Below, piece by piece: positions 8,626-18,305 of a stretch of DNA of 64,000 nt. The DNA is from an uncultured Muribaculaceae bacterium. GTDB lineage: Bacteria > Bacteroidota > Bacteroidia > Bacteroidales > Muribaculaceae. The position numbers and the translations under genes are program-made. Location of the stretch: NCBI GenBank assembly GCA_905233845.1, contig CAJOFH010000013.1, positions 30,531 through 94,530 of the forward strand, in the 5' to 3' direction. Positions within the stretch are counted from its first letter, which is position 1. Each line of letters starts with the position of its first letter. The notes under the pieces were generated by a model. It made no database searches, had not been told where the DNA came from, and saw only the letters and a list, made by a program, of their open reading frames with translations.

Positions 8626-9603
8626 ATGGCTGATAATATCCTCAATCCGTGGGCTATAGATAGCAACGGGAAAATAATAAGCATTGAACATGCTCGCAAA
8701 GGAGAAGTGTATCATTGCCCTGTTTGCAAGGAACTGCTTTCCTATTGCAAGAAAGGCGATGGCCCACGCGCTCGCATTGACCATTTCAAGCACCAATCCA
8801 ATACAAATTGCCATGGTGGCGGTGAATCTGAAATCCACAGGATGGCAAAGGAGAAAGTTTATGAGATACTGCGGCACTTTTTAGACAAACACTATGAGTT
8901 GCCCATTACATGGACTTGTCCTGATTGTGGAATTGACATGAAGGCAAACTTGCTCAGACGAGCTAAAGATGTGCGCATGGAACACGACCTCGATGCGGCG
9001 CGTCCTGACATTGACTTGCTCGATGACAAGGGTAACACAATCATTGCCATTGAGATTGTATTTACCCACGATGTCGAAGCAAGCACACTTCGTTTTTATG
9101 ACAACAACAATATTGTGCTTGTGCGAATCGTCGTGAGATCAGCTGAAGACTGCAACGACATGATGCACAAACTACAATTCCCAGACAGTTGCAATCTTTG
9201 CTTTAACGAAGATTGTAAGCGAGGCGAAAAGATGCAGGTGTATAGGAAGATAATTCCAGTAGTTGACAACAATAGAATTGTTGGTCTTGCTGTTGCTTTA
9301 GATAACCCATTCGAGGAAGAAATCATTAAAGGTTTACCATTCAACGAACAAGACAAGCGTACTGCAATAGCCATAGCCAAAGAGAAATGGCCAAAACATC
9401 AACTCTATTTTAGCGAAGTCCCGGCTTATCCTTATGCGTTGTTAAAGCCCATTCAAACAATGAGTTTTCAATCTAGGATGAGGGCAACACCAAGTCCCTA
9501 CCATACCGGTCTTGAAGAAGTTATGCGCCAGCGGCAAGTAAAAGCTATCCGTAGAAACTATGCAATAAGAGCAAAAAAAACAGGTGGCAAACGTCGTCGT
9601 TAG
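8626..9603 (+). CDS. competence protein CoiA-like nuclease
   Basis: N-terminal 'YHCPVCKELL...DHFKH', 'RPDIDLLDDKGNTIIAIEIVFTHDVE' nuclease-like core. Confidence 0.7.
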   Translation: MADNILNPWAIDSNGKIISIEHARKGEVYHCPVCKELLSYCKKGDGPRARIDHFKHQSNTNCHGGGESEIHRMAKEKVYEILRHFLDKHYELPITWTCPDCGIDMKANLLRRAKDVRMEHDLDAARPDIDLLDDKGNTIIAIEIVFTHDVEASTLRFYDNNNIVLVRIVVRSAEDCNDMMHKLQFPDSCNLCFNEDCKRGEKMQVYRKIIPVVDNNRIVGLAVALDNPFEEEIIKGLPFNEQDKRTAIAIAKEKWPKHQLYFSEVPAYPYALLKPIQTMSFQSRMRATPSPYHTGLEEVMRQRQVKAIRRNYAIRAKKTGGKRRR

Positions 9604-9686
9604 ACTTTTTTTACTACCATTGCATTTCGTAGTAAGAGTATTTCATACTCTTATCCAGCAAAAGACCATAGTTATTAACGATATAC

Positions 9687-9750
9687 AAACTCCTTTGCAA
9701 TTTTATGAGCTTTGGTCGGCTCGCTGGGAATTGCATTGGAGTTTGTTTTT
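9687..9750. other. stem-loop, 7+6+4 bp, followed by T-rich tract
   Basis: AAACTCC-GCAATT-GAGC / GCTC-AATTGC-GGAGTTT. Confidence 0.4.
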
Positions 9751-9914
9751 GTTAAAGCAATGAAAACTAACTTTAGTAAAAAGTACAACGAGAAATCAGC
9801 AATAACGACAAGAAAAAAAGCAAAAAGGGTGACTTTGGATATGTGTACCAAAATGGGAACGAATTCTTTATTGCGCTGAACTTCCAAATCAGATTCAGGT
9901 AAGACATAGATTTT

Positions 9915-10292
9915 ATGAAAGACCAACCCAGTAAACAGCAGCTCATTTTGCTTGTAAACTCGCTGTGCAAGTTACAAGACAAAATCTTGTCGGTTAAAGG
10001 AATGCCGAAGCACATTCAGCAACCCATCGCTGACAAGGTTGAGCCATTGAAAGCTCCATTGTTTTTCCTCTGGGAAAAACTGGGCTACGGAAGTCCTACC
10101 GAACTTTCGCCGCAAGGCATCAATGGCTACTGGATGGCATCTTTCCAAACATCGCCACCTGATTTCCTCTCGGAGTGCATCCAGCAGCTCCGAACATTGG
10201 AAATCCCCATCAACGAATATGACGGCGGCATTGATCTGCAAAAATCACTCATCAATTTCTATTCGGACCTTCAAGAAATGTATTGCGATTAA
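9915..10292 (+). CDS. hypothetical protein
   Basis: ORF 125 aa. Confidence 0.5.
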   Translation: MKDQPSKQQLILLVNSLCKLQDKILSVKGMPKHIQQPIADKVEPLKAPLFFLWEKLGYGSPTELSPQGINGYWMASFQTSPPDFLSECIQQLRTLEIPINEYDGGIDLQKSLINFYSDLQEMYCD

Positions 10293-10394
10293 ACAACACA
10301 ATAAAGAATTCAATGTTTTGCGAAGTAGCTGTGTCATTTCGCATGCCCTATAAGGGTCTTGTTAGTGTCAATACTATTAACAAGGACATTGTTT

Positions 10395-10450
10395 GGGCAA
10401 TCCTGTACGAGGCTTTTCGAGAGCAGTACTTTGAAGGGATTGCCCTTTTT
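10395..10450 (+). terminator. terminator-like stem (GGGCAATCC/GGATTGCCC) with T5
   Basis: 9-bp arms, long loop, T tract. Confidence 0.45.
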
Positions 10451-10452
10451 CT

Positions 10453-10490
10453 ATACCAACCGCTGTGAGGCGGTGGTTTGCTCATCGGTA
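10453..10490 (+). repeat. 38-bp direct repeat copy 1
   Basis: ataccaaccgctgtgaggcggtggtttgctcatcggta; one mismatch to 15209-15246. Confidence 0.9.
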
Positions 10491-10689
10491 TAGTGGGCGT
10501 TGCCGCTCACTATATTGTTGATTTTCTGAAAAACTTCAGCTTTATTAAGCTCACGCAGATAGTTGCGAATAATTCTATGCGCTCTCATTTTTTCAAAAAA
10601 AGTTCGTTGCTTTTGTTTGAAAAGTGGGGGGTGATGTGTTATATAGATGTAAAGTTAGTAATTTTGTCGGCAGATTACGAGATTTGTAA

Positions 10690-11169
10690 ATGACTATTGA
10701 CGCATTTGAACTGATAGCTCCACAGCTGAGGGCTGCTGCCGTAAACAAAGCAACAGCAATGGGCCTCGACTATGACGAGTCGCAAGACATCGCCCAGGAG
10801 ACGCTGTTGCGGAGTCGGCTCTACAATCCTGAGGGTTTTGCCTCAGTGATTGCACACCGATTATCGCTGAACCACTTGCGTCGCAAGCCTCCGCTTCCGT
10901 TAGAGAGCGAGGAGTCCGCAAGTCAGACCAACCCATCGCCGCTGGACGAAATCATACAGCAAGAGGACGTACAGTGGCTCGAACAGAAAATCAAGGAGCT
11001 GCCATCCACCCTGCACGCAGTGTTGAAAATGCGCCAGGATGAGCGATACTCCAACGAGCAGATTGCAACTCTGCTCGGAATAAAGGAAGACAGCGTTAGC
11101 ACATTGCTTGCAAGGGCACGAAGGCAACTTATGGAACAAATCAAGCAACTACGCAGAGAACAACAATGA
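10690..11169 (+). CDS. ECF-type RNA polymerase sigma factor
   Basis: 'DYDESQDIAQETLLR' region 2 and 'YSNEQIATLLGIKEDSVSTLLARARRQLM' region 4. Confidence 0.85.
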   Translation: MTIDAFELIAPQLRAAAVNKATAMGLDYDESQDIAQETLLRSRLYNPEGFASVIAHRLSLNHLRRKPPLPLESEESASQTNPSPLDEIIQQEDVQWLEQKIKELPSTLHAVLKMRQDERYSNEQIATLLGIKEDSVSTLLARARRQLMEQIKQLRREQQ

Positions 11170-11885
11170 AACAATATTCACGACATCAGATAGAGGCTTT
11201 GCTCGGCAAATTCATGGCGGGCAAGACCACCATTGAGGAGGAGTCGTTGCTGAGCAAATATTTCAACACGACCCACGATGTGCCTGCCGAATGGGAAGAT
11301 TATCAGGCTTTGTTCGGCTATATCGACCGTGGACTGGAAGGAGACCTGCTTCCCGAAACATCCTCACCATCACATCGCAAATGGCTTTGGTGGGTTCCTG
11401 CTGCTGCAGCGGCAATCGTGGCACTCGTTTTCGGCTTCAAGGTTTTAAACAAACCAGAAACCACACAGCCTATTTCATCGCCGATAATCACTCAAAAGGC
11501 AGATCCAAAAGATGAGTCGATTGACCAGAAGACCGGCAATCCTCATGTGGCTGAGAACGAATCAGCTGACAAAAACATTTCTGCACCTAATAAAGCAGAC
11601 GTCGTTGCAATCAAGCAGCAATCGAGAAAGCAAAAGCATTCTTTGACTGTCTCACATCATGAGGCGCAGACCAATCTGATTGCACAAAACGAACGGCTTT
11701 TGCAAGAGAACGGGCGGCTGCAACGAGAACTTGAAGAACTGAACCAGCGAGCCATCATCATCGACATGGAAGCCATGGGCTACCAAGCCGTGAAGGACGA
11801 GAACGGCTCAATAATTTACGTGGATATGCAACAAGAGATAGATAATCAATTCAACAACCAATCAACTAACATACCTGGATTATGA
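11166..11885 (+). CDS. membrane anti-sigma-like protein
   Basis: Overlaps sigma gene; one TM segment 'WLWWVPAAAAAIVALVFGF'; coiled coil. Confidence 0.6.
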   Translation: MKQYSRHQIEALLGKFMAGKTTIEEESLLSKYFNTTHDVPAEWEDYQALFGYIDRGLEGDLLPETSSPSHRKWLWWVPAAAAAIVALVFGFKVLNKPETTQPISSPIITQKADPKDESIDQKTGNPHVAENESADKNISAPNKADVVAIKQQSRKQKHSLTVSHHEAQTNLIAQNERLLQENGRLQRELEELNQRAIIIDMEAMGYQAVKDENGSIIYVDMQQEIDNQFNNQSTNIPGL

Positions 11886-12712
11886 AAACAAAGTATATTA
11901 TCCTTGCGCTGGCGATGTTCATCGCACCTGCGGCAATGGCACAAGACTATTTCGCAAAGTTGAGATATTACTTTGGAGATAATTCGCCTATCGTCCAAAA
12001 GCAGAACACGCTGAAGGTTCACAACACCTTCACCAACCCCGAGAACGGGGAGAAAGAAGGCGAGCTCACAATCTATAAATTTGTATTGCCTGAATCTGAC
12101 GTCAGTTACACCGACAGCGTGAGAGTGCTGTATGAGGCCATCAGCCAAGCGATGGACGATGGCAAGATTCCCAGACGCGGCATCTACACTTTATGGAGCA
12201 TCACCGGCAATAAAGACCGTTGTTATACTGGGTATCGCTTGTATCATAATAAAAGCGAGTTCACACTTGTGGGAACTGAATCCGACAACTGCTACACAGT
12301 AGGATTGATCAACGAGGATGACACACAGTTCAGAACTACTTACACCATAGAGTGGAGCGAAACGTCAGATGGCGGAGTCACAGGTAGGCTGATCACCACA
12401 TACGCACCCATAAAACCACAAATAGAATCTCCCACAGTTACCCCACCTTCAGAGCCAAAGAACGATAACAAAATGTGGATGAGAAAACTGTTCTTTTATC
12501 TTGACAAGCTCAAAGATGGCGAATCTCTGTATCTATCCGGGCTTTACTCATTGGCGAAAGAGTGTGATATGCTCGACCATGACGACCTACAGGTCGCCAT
12601 CGGTCAAATCAAACTGTCAAAAGCAGAATTTGAGCGAAAGCACAAGGACGCATCGAGCATTCTCTTGCTGCAGCAGGTCATAGAGATACTTGAAGCGCGA
12701 CTGAGTAAATAA
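11882..12712 (+). CDS. secreted hypothetical protein
   Basis: Signal peptide 'MKTKYIILALAMFIAPAAMAQ'. Confidence 0.6.
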   Translation: MKTKYIILALAMFIAPAAMAQDYFAKLRYYFGDNSPIVQKQNTLKVHNTFTNPENGEKEGELTIYKFVLPESDVSYTDSVRVLYEAISQAMDDGKIPRRGIYTLWSITGNKDRCYTGYRLYHNKSEFTLVGTESDNCYTVGLINEDDTQFRTTYTIEWSETSDGGVTGRLITTYAPIKPQIESPTVTPPSEPKNDNKMWMRKLFFYLDKLKDGESLYLSGLYSLAKECDMLDHDDLQVAIGQIKLSKAEFERKHKDASSILLLQQVIEILEARLSK

Positions 12713-12741
12713 AAGCTCCTACCATACATTTTAATAACACC

Positions 12742-12767
12742 GTTTATGTGACCGAAATCACGTAAAC
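12742..12767. other. 10-bp hairpin with one G.U upstream of outer membrane protein gene
   Basis: GTTTATGTGA-CCGAAA-TCACGTAAAC. Confidence 0.4.
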
Positions 12768-12804
12768 AGCGATAACTATGTCTAATTTTTAAACATCAAA
12801 TTAT

Positions 12805-15141
12805 ATGAAAACACGAATTATTATGCTGATAGTCAGCACCATCATTCTTCAATTATTGTTCGCCTCATCATCTTTAGCCGCCAATTATCATGGCAAGGTT
12901 ATTGATGAGACAGGCAACCCAATTCCGTTTGTTACTGTTGTGGCGCTATCTCCGAATGACAGCACATACGTTACTGGGGCCATGACTGATGAAATGGGGC
13001 AGTTCTCGTTTGACGCAGAACAGCGACCATTGTTATTGAAGGTCTCAAATATCGGGTTTCAAACGAAATGGCTTAGTGCAATGAGTGCCGATTTGGGCGT
13101 AATCACCTTGCAACCCGAAACGACACGTCTCAATGAGGTGGTGGTGACCGCGAAGAAAGCCACAGTGACAAGAGACGGATTAAACTATTCAATCAGCAAT
13201 CTGTCGGGCACTCATATTGGAGAGGCGGGCACTCTTTATGACATGCTCGGATGGACTCCCGGCATAGTGACCTACGACATCAACAACATCAAAGCTGGTG
13301 GATCGATGAGCGTTGGTGCAATTTATATCAACGAGCAGAAAGTTGCAGACCGAAACATACTGCTGTCCATACCATCCAGCCAAGTCTCCAAAATAGAGGT
13401 AATACGTGACCTTGGGGTGAGGTATTCCGCAGAATCGGGAGCAGTGATAAAGATAACGCTCAAAAAGCAACTCAAAGACTACATTGGTGTATCTGTGACC
13501 AACAATATTGAAATACGTCGTCGTGTGTCAGATGACGGCTGGGTCAATCTCAGTGGCAAGTACGGCAAGTTCTCGTTCTCAGGTTCGCTGGTAGGCCAAT
13601 ATGCAAACCGTAAAATCTATGACAATGGCGGAACGACTATATTCAACACAGATGGTAAACCTGCCTACAGCGATGTTTTTGATTCTGAATACACCTCAAT
13701 CAAGACTGGCCCGTTATGGAATGTCGGACTGAACTATCTGGCAAAGCCAACACTTAATTTCATACTCCAATACTCAGGCAACTCTACCAACGTGGATTTC
13801 AAGGAGCATAAAATTCATCAACTATCAATGAATGGCATTGAAACAGACCTCGACGAGAACACGGTCATACCGCATCGCAAATCATCAGGGCACAATTTAA
13901 CCTCGGGAATGACATACTTCTCTCCCACAGGACACTTCTTTAACCTTACACTGAGTTATTCTCATCAGAACAAGGGTGAGACACAGTCTGTCGACATCTT
14001 TAATACAACGGACAACAAACTCACCCAAAAGAATATCGTCAGCAGCTCGAAATATGACTTGCTGGACGCGGAAGCAAACTGGCGTTTCTCACATAAAGGC
14101 AATGACTGGGGATTAGGATATAATCTTAGTGTCATTAAAAACTCTTATGACTTCATCAATGACGGTGTCGGGCAACCAACCATCAGAAAGGATTACACTA
14201 ACATCCTATACGGCTCATGGGGACGCAAAATAAAAAAGCTGAGACTTGACTTGGGTGCAAGATTGATGCACAACATCACAGAGTTGACACAATCAGCAAC
14301 AGCCAGCGACAAGCACACATTGGTTTTGCGTCCATATATCAGCTTGAAATACAACATAGCGGACAGCTACTCCATTGGCACATATTACACGATGTTTGTC
14401 GGTTATCCCACAATATCGCAACTCAATCCGGCGGTGGTATATAGCGACACGTTGCATTACAATAAAGGAAATGAAAATCTTGAAAATGTCTATACTCACA
14501 AACTGGCGTTATTTGCCAACATCAAGGACATCTCGCTTGGCGTTGACCTCAAAAGAATCAACAATATGATAGTCACTGGTTCATTCCCCTATGGTGGAAA
14601 TGGAGCTATCATAGACCAGCCTATCAACAGTTTGTTTAGCAACGATGTGACATTTAAAGTGTCCTACTCAACGGATCTCGGCAAACTGAGGATTGACCCG
14701 GAGATTGAGTATAGCTATCAATTCACGAAGTTGCCCGACATTAGCGGAATGATTAACAAAGAATTTGGACAGCACAATATCTACGTCTCATGCGATTTGA
14801 GTTATAAGTTTTGGAAAACTGCCGAGGCTTTCTGTAGGTTCTCTTATCAAAGTCCGTGGTATGACAGCAATATGAGAGTTGGCAGAACTTTGAGATTGAA
14901 CATCGGCATGAGCAAGACGTTTCTTGACGGCAGACTGCGCACTGCCATTGAATTGACCGACCTAATCGGAGAGGCTGTAACACCACGTTGGAGCATTGAC
15001 TTCTCAAATATCAAACAGTGGCAACGCAACAGGTATGACACACGAGGCGTTAAACTCACCCTCCGTTACACATTCAACAGCGTGAACACGTCATTCCGCG
15101 ATGCGCAAATCAACAAGAGCAGCGATGGACGTGTGGACTAA
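12805..15141 (+). CDS. outer membrane beta-barrel protein, CarboxypepD_reg-like/TonB-receptor type
   Basis: Signal peptide, 'GKVIDETGNPIPFVTVVALSPNDS', plug-like 'VSKIEVIRDLGVRYSAESGAVIKITLKK', beta-barrel C-terminus. Confidence 0.8.
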   Translation: MKTRIIMLIVSTIILQLLFASSSLAANYHGKVIDETGNPIPFVTVVALSPNDSTYVTGAMTDEMGQFSFDAEQRPLLLKVSNIGFQTKWLSAMSADLGVITLQPETTRLNEVVVTAKKATVTRDGLNYSISNLSGTHIGEAGTLYDMLGWTPGIVTYDINNIKAGGSMSVGAIYINEQKVADRNILLSIPSSQVSKIEVIRDLGVRYSAESGAVIKITLKKQLKDYIGVSVTNNIEIRRRVSDDGWVNLSGKYGKFSFSGSLVGQYANRKIYDNGGTTIFNTDGKPAYSDVFDSEYTSIKTGPLWNVGLNYLAKPTLNFILQYSGNSTNVDFKEHKIHQLSMNGIETDLDENTVIPHRKSSGHNLTSGMTYFSPTGHFFNLTLSYSHQNKGETQSVDIFNTTDNKLTQKNIVSSSKYDLLDAEANWRFSHKGNDWGLGYNLSVIKNSYDFINDGVGQPTIRKDYTNILYGSWGRKIKKLRLDLGARLMHNITELTQSATASDKHTLVLRPYISLKYNIADSYSIGTYYTMFVGYPTISQLNPAVVYSDTLHYNKGNENLENVYTHKLALFANIKDISLGVDLKRINNMIVTGSFPYGGNGAIIDQPINSLFSNDVTFKVSYSTDLGKLRIDPEIEYSYQFTKLPDISGMINKEFGQHNIYVSCDLSYKFWKTAEAFCRFSYQSPWYDSNMRVGRTLRLNIGMSKTFLDGRLRTAIELTDLIGEAVTPRWSIDFSNIKQWQRNRYDTRGVKLTLRYTFNSVNTSFRDAQINKSSDGRVD

Positions 15142-15168
15142 GCAGTATCATCATTTTTCATAATAATT

Positions 15169-15203
15169 GCCTCGGAGCGCTTGACGCGATCCGGGGCTTT
15201 TTT
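15169..15203 (+). terminator. rho-independent terminator
   Basis: GCCTCGGAGCGC / GCGATCCGGGGC with T6. Confidence 0.75.
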
Positions 15204-15208
15204 GTCGC

Positions 15209-15246
15209 ATACCAACCGCTGTGAGGCGGTGGTTTGCTAATCGGTA
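15209..15246 (+). repeat. 38-bp direct repeat copy 2
   Basis: ataccaaccgctgtgaggcggtggtttgctaatcggta. Confidence 0.9.
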
Positions 15247-15632
15247 AGGAGATGAAACGGCTGGCACCGTTCTTCTCCTTGCTTTGTTTTTCTCCGCTCG
15301 CTGCTTCGCTGGAGTGCCACGATGTGCGAGCCGCCATAATCAATTCCCAAGAGGTTGTCATTGTCATTACTCCTGCCGCTGATGTATAACTTTTTCCAGT
15401 GCAAAGTTAAGGGCAGCCGTTCCACTGCAAGGCCCATGTCGAGTTGCCTTTTGAAAATTTTCTAAAAAATTCAGTTCTGCGCCCATAATTTTTCGAGCCG
15501 CAAGCGATAGAAATTTTTCAGGCAAGCCTTGCGGTCGCTCACTTCCCTGCCTCACTTTATTACGCACCGTAAAAAGGTTATACGCGACATACGTAGACAA
15601 TGATTATTCACCTCTTAAAAATTTCAAAGATT

Positions 15633-15878
15633 ATGACAGCTTCATTCAACACATCGTTTTTCAGCACTCCTGCCACAGCTGCAAGCGGAGTTAGTAAAAA
15701 AGGTTTCCGCTCTACCGCATACAATAATTATGTGGTTGATGTGGTGGACTTCGACAATGAAATTCACACTTTCGAGGTCGAGGCACGCACGGCAGACGAG
15801 GCAAGCGAGCAAGCCGCAGAGTTGGCAATGTCGCAAGGCACACAAGTTAGTTACTGCAATGTCTATTGCGAGCAATAA
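15633..15878 (+). CDS. small hypothetical protein
   Basis: Start ATGACAGCTTCATTC within ORF 15600..15878. Confidence 0.5.
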   Translation: MTASFNTSFFSTPATAASGVSKKGFRSTAYNNYVVDVVDFDNEIHTFEVEARTADEASEQAAELAMSQGTQVSYCNVYCEQ

Positions 15879-15924
15879 CAAGCGAGTTAATAACACTATT
15901 CATAAATTTCTAAATTTTACTATT

Positions 15925-16536
15925 ATGGCAAATTTGATTTTAGCAAGCAAGCGAGAGGTTAAGAGCGGTGCCCAAATGTGGCACGTGTACCAGCACGAGA
16001 ATGGCGCAAAGGTCGCCGAGAGTGAGTACTACTTTTCCCTGCCTATCAAGGCGTTAAAGTACGCATTTTTGTTGCGCAAGCGCACCGGTGCGATAATCCC
16101 GAAAGCCATTTACACGAAGCTAATGGCTGACGTGAGCGCAAGCAAGGCACAAGCCGAGCCGAGCGCAGAGAGCGAGAGCACACCCCAAGCCGAGCAAGCG
16201 AGCGAGCCGAGCGCACTGGGCAAGGCTTATGAGCAGATGAAAGCCAAGCACCCCGACAGCATTTTGCTGTTCCGCTGTGGCGATTTTTACGAAGCCTATG
16301 GAGATGACGCAAGGACAGCGAGCGAAGTTTTGGGCATCACCCTCACACGCACAAGCCGCAAGGACATTACCGCACAAATGGCAGGTTTCCCACATCACGC
16401 CCTCGATACGTACCTGCCCAAGTTGGTGCGTGCAGGTAAGCGAGTAGCCATTTGCGATGAGCCTACCAAAGTAGCCGAAAAGGTTGAGCCAGCCAAGAAA
16501 GCCACACGCAAAAGCGCAAAGAAAGAGAGCAAGTAA
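15925..16536 (+). CDS. MutS domain I-like (mismatch-recognition N-domain) stand-alone protein
   Basis: '[40 protein letters not shown]...[28 protein letters not shown]'. Confidence 0.75.
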   Translation: MANLILASKREVKSGAQMWHVYQHENGAKVAESEYYFSLPIKALKYAFLLRKRTGAIIPKAIYTKLMADVSASKAQAEPSAESESTPQAEQASEPSALGKAYEQMKAKHPDSILLFRCGDFYEAYGDDARTASEVLGITLTRTSRKDITAQMAGFPHHALDTYLPKLVRAGKRVAICDEPTKVAEKVEPAKKATRKSAKKESK

Positions 16537-16590
16537 TTAGAAGTTTAACAAGGTGGGCGAGCAATCGCCCACCACAAACACCACCGAGTT

Positions 16591-16791
16591 ATGATTTTTG
16601 AACAAATGTACACGGACGATTTAGAGCGTTTACACACCTACATCGTCAAGGCAGCGAGAGCGATTAAAATCTATGCTGAGCCAGGCGAAAAGTCTGCCGC
16701 CTTTGCTCTAAGATGTGAGGAATATGCACGGCTTTTCCTTATGGAGATAGCGATTTTTGATGAAATCGCCAAGCGCACGAAAGGCGAGTAA
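16591..16791 (+). CDS. small hypothetical protein
   Basis: ORF 66 aa. Confidence 0.4.
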   Translation: MIFEQMYTDDLERLHTYIVKAARAIKIYAEPGEKSAAFALRCEEYARLFLMEIAIFDEIAKRTKGE

Positions 16792-16849
16792 TCGCACCGC
16801 CCACCGAGAGAGAGCGAGCGCACCCCAAAAAGGTGTGCTCGCCTTGTCT

Positions 16850-16880
16850 TTTGCCACGCAACCTAAACCGCCTACCTTCG
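16850..16880 (+). promoter_or_regulatory. promoter TTTG-N19-TACCTTCG
   Basis: -33/-7 spacing matches Bacteroidetes promoter architecture. Confidence 0.5.
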
Positions 16881-16906
16881 CACCAAGAAACCAAACGGCA
16901 ACGAAT

Positions 16907-18034
16907 ATGGCAGTAACCCTACAATCAGAACTGGGGAGCTTGATGTTTTCCTCGCAAATTCCCGACATCGTGATCACCACGAGTGATGACAACGAAGTCG
17001 AGGTGTGTCTCGATTGTCGAGACCACACCATTTTCTCGGCACTGCATTTCCCATACGGACGGAGCGTGAAGATACACGACCTGCGCTCGGTAATCGAATA
17101 TTACCTGCGCGACCGCAACACCTCGCTCGATGAGTTCCAGTTGCGATCCGTCTCGAACGGAACGCAACAAATCCTCGCCACGTTCCAAGTACTTTATCTC
17201 GAACAGCACTTCTCCGGCGACATCGAGGAGTTTTTGCGGAACAACTTCCTCACCACTATGGCGGCAAAGCTCACATCGCCAAAGGCTACGGAGTTCCTGT
17301 ATTTCTTCATCGAGGCTAACGCCCAGGAATACATTACCTACCAAGTGGTGGCAAGTGTCTATGGCGGCGAGCCGCGCATCTATCAGATGAGAGAGAACTG
17401 CGGTCTGTATAACCACGACCGCATCAAGTCGGTGGAACTGACCTGTGAAATGCTCATCGGCATTGTGGAAAGTCCTGCCGACGGCAGACCGCGCGAGGCT
17501 ATCACCCTGCACGCTTACAGCGTCCATGCCGGGCAACGTGCCTTCACATTCTATGTGCAGGATCACGAGCCACCGCTCTCGCTCTACTTCCGCAATGCCT
17601 TCAACGTCTATGAGCGTTGCGACCTGCAAGCAGTCACCACGCACAAGGCGAAGTCTGACCGCTCAATCGCCGTCACCCATCGGCTGTCGACGTTCTACAA
17701 CCAGCAGAACGAAAAGCAGTACGAGGTCGAGACCTCTGGGCTTACCGTTGAGCAAGCCCGGTGGATTGAGCAGCTGTTCTACTCCCACGATGTGCGCATG
17801 GCTACCAAGCGCACTGACTTGTCGGAAGAAACCTTCGGGCAGTACAATCCGCAGTACATGCCGATTGTCCTCATCACCGACTTCACCTGCGAAATCCACG
17901 ACGAGGACGGCGAACTGAACAGCGTTAAGTTCACCTATCAGTACCAAGACAGGAGAACCTATCTTTCTACTGATTACCTCTCGGTCGACCACGACAGAAT
18001 TTTCACCGCTCCATTTAATCCCACCTATAACTGA
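16907..18034 (+). CDS. phage structural/tail-associated protein
   Basis: ATG 16907 is downstream of the promoter; ORF-track start 16757 is upstream of it. Confidence 0.5.
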   Translation: MAVTLQSELGSLMFSSQIPDIVITTSDDNEVEVCLDCRDHTIFSALHFPYGRSVKIHDLRSVIEYYLRDRNTSLDEFQLRSVSNGTQQILATFQVLYLEQHFSGDIEEFLRNNFLTTMAAKLTSPKATEFLYFFIEANAQEYITYQVVASVYGGEPRIYQMRENCGLYNHDRIKSVELTCEMLIGIVESPADGRPREAITLHAYSVHAGQRAFTFYVQDHEPPLSLYFRNAFNVYERCDLQAVTTHKAKSDRSIAVTHRLSTFYNQQNEKQYEVETSGLTVEQARWIEQLFYSHDVRMATKRTDLSEETFGQYNPQYMPIVLITDFTCEIHDEDGELNSVKFTYQYQDRRTYLSTDYLSVDHDRIFTAPFNPTYN

Positions 18035-18035
18035 T

Positions 18036-18305
18036 ATGGCACAATCAATCCACATATCGACATTGCGCAAGATGCTCAAGGCTGGCGACCCAGTGGATAT
18101 AAAGCTGTGGGTCAAGAGCGGTGAAATCCAGGAGTGGCGAAATTGCATACCGCTGCGCTACAATTTCTACAAAGGCACGCAGCAGTTCAAGTTACTGAAC
18201 AGCAACCAAATCAGGCAAGCCCGAATTTGCTGCATTTTCAGCGTGAATAATCTCGAAGTGTTTTTGACCCTTCTATTGCTCATTACAATAATTCCATTCG
18301 CATGA
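18036..18305 (+). CDS. small phage protein
   Basis: ORF 89 aa, packed in operon. Confidence 0.4.
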   Translation: MAQSIHISTLRKMLKAGDPVDIKLWVKSGEIQEWRNCIPLRYNFYKGTQQFKLLNSNQIRQARICCIFSVNNLEVFLTLLLLITIIPFA

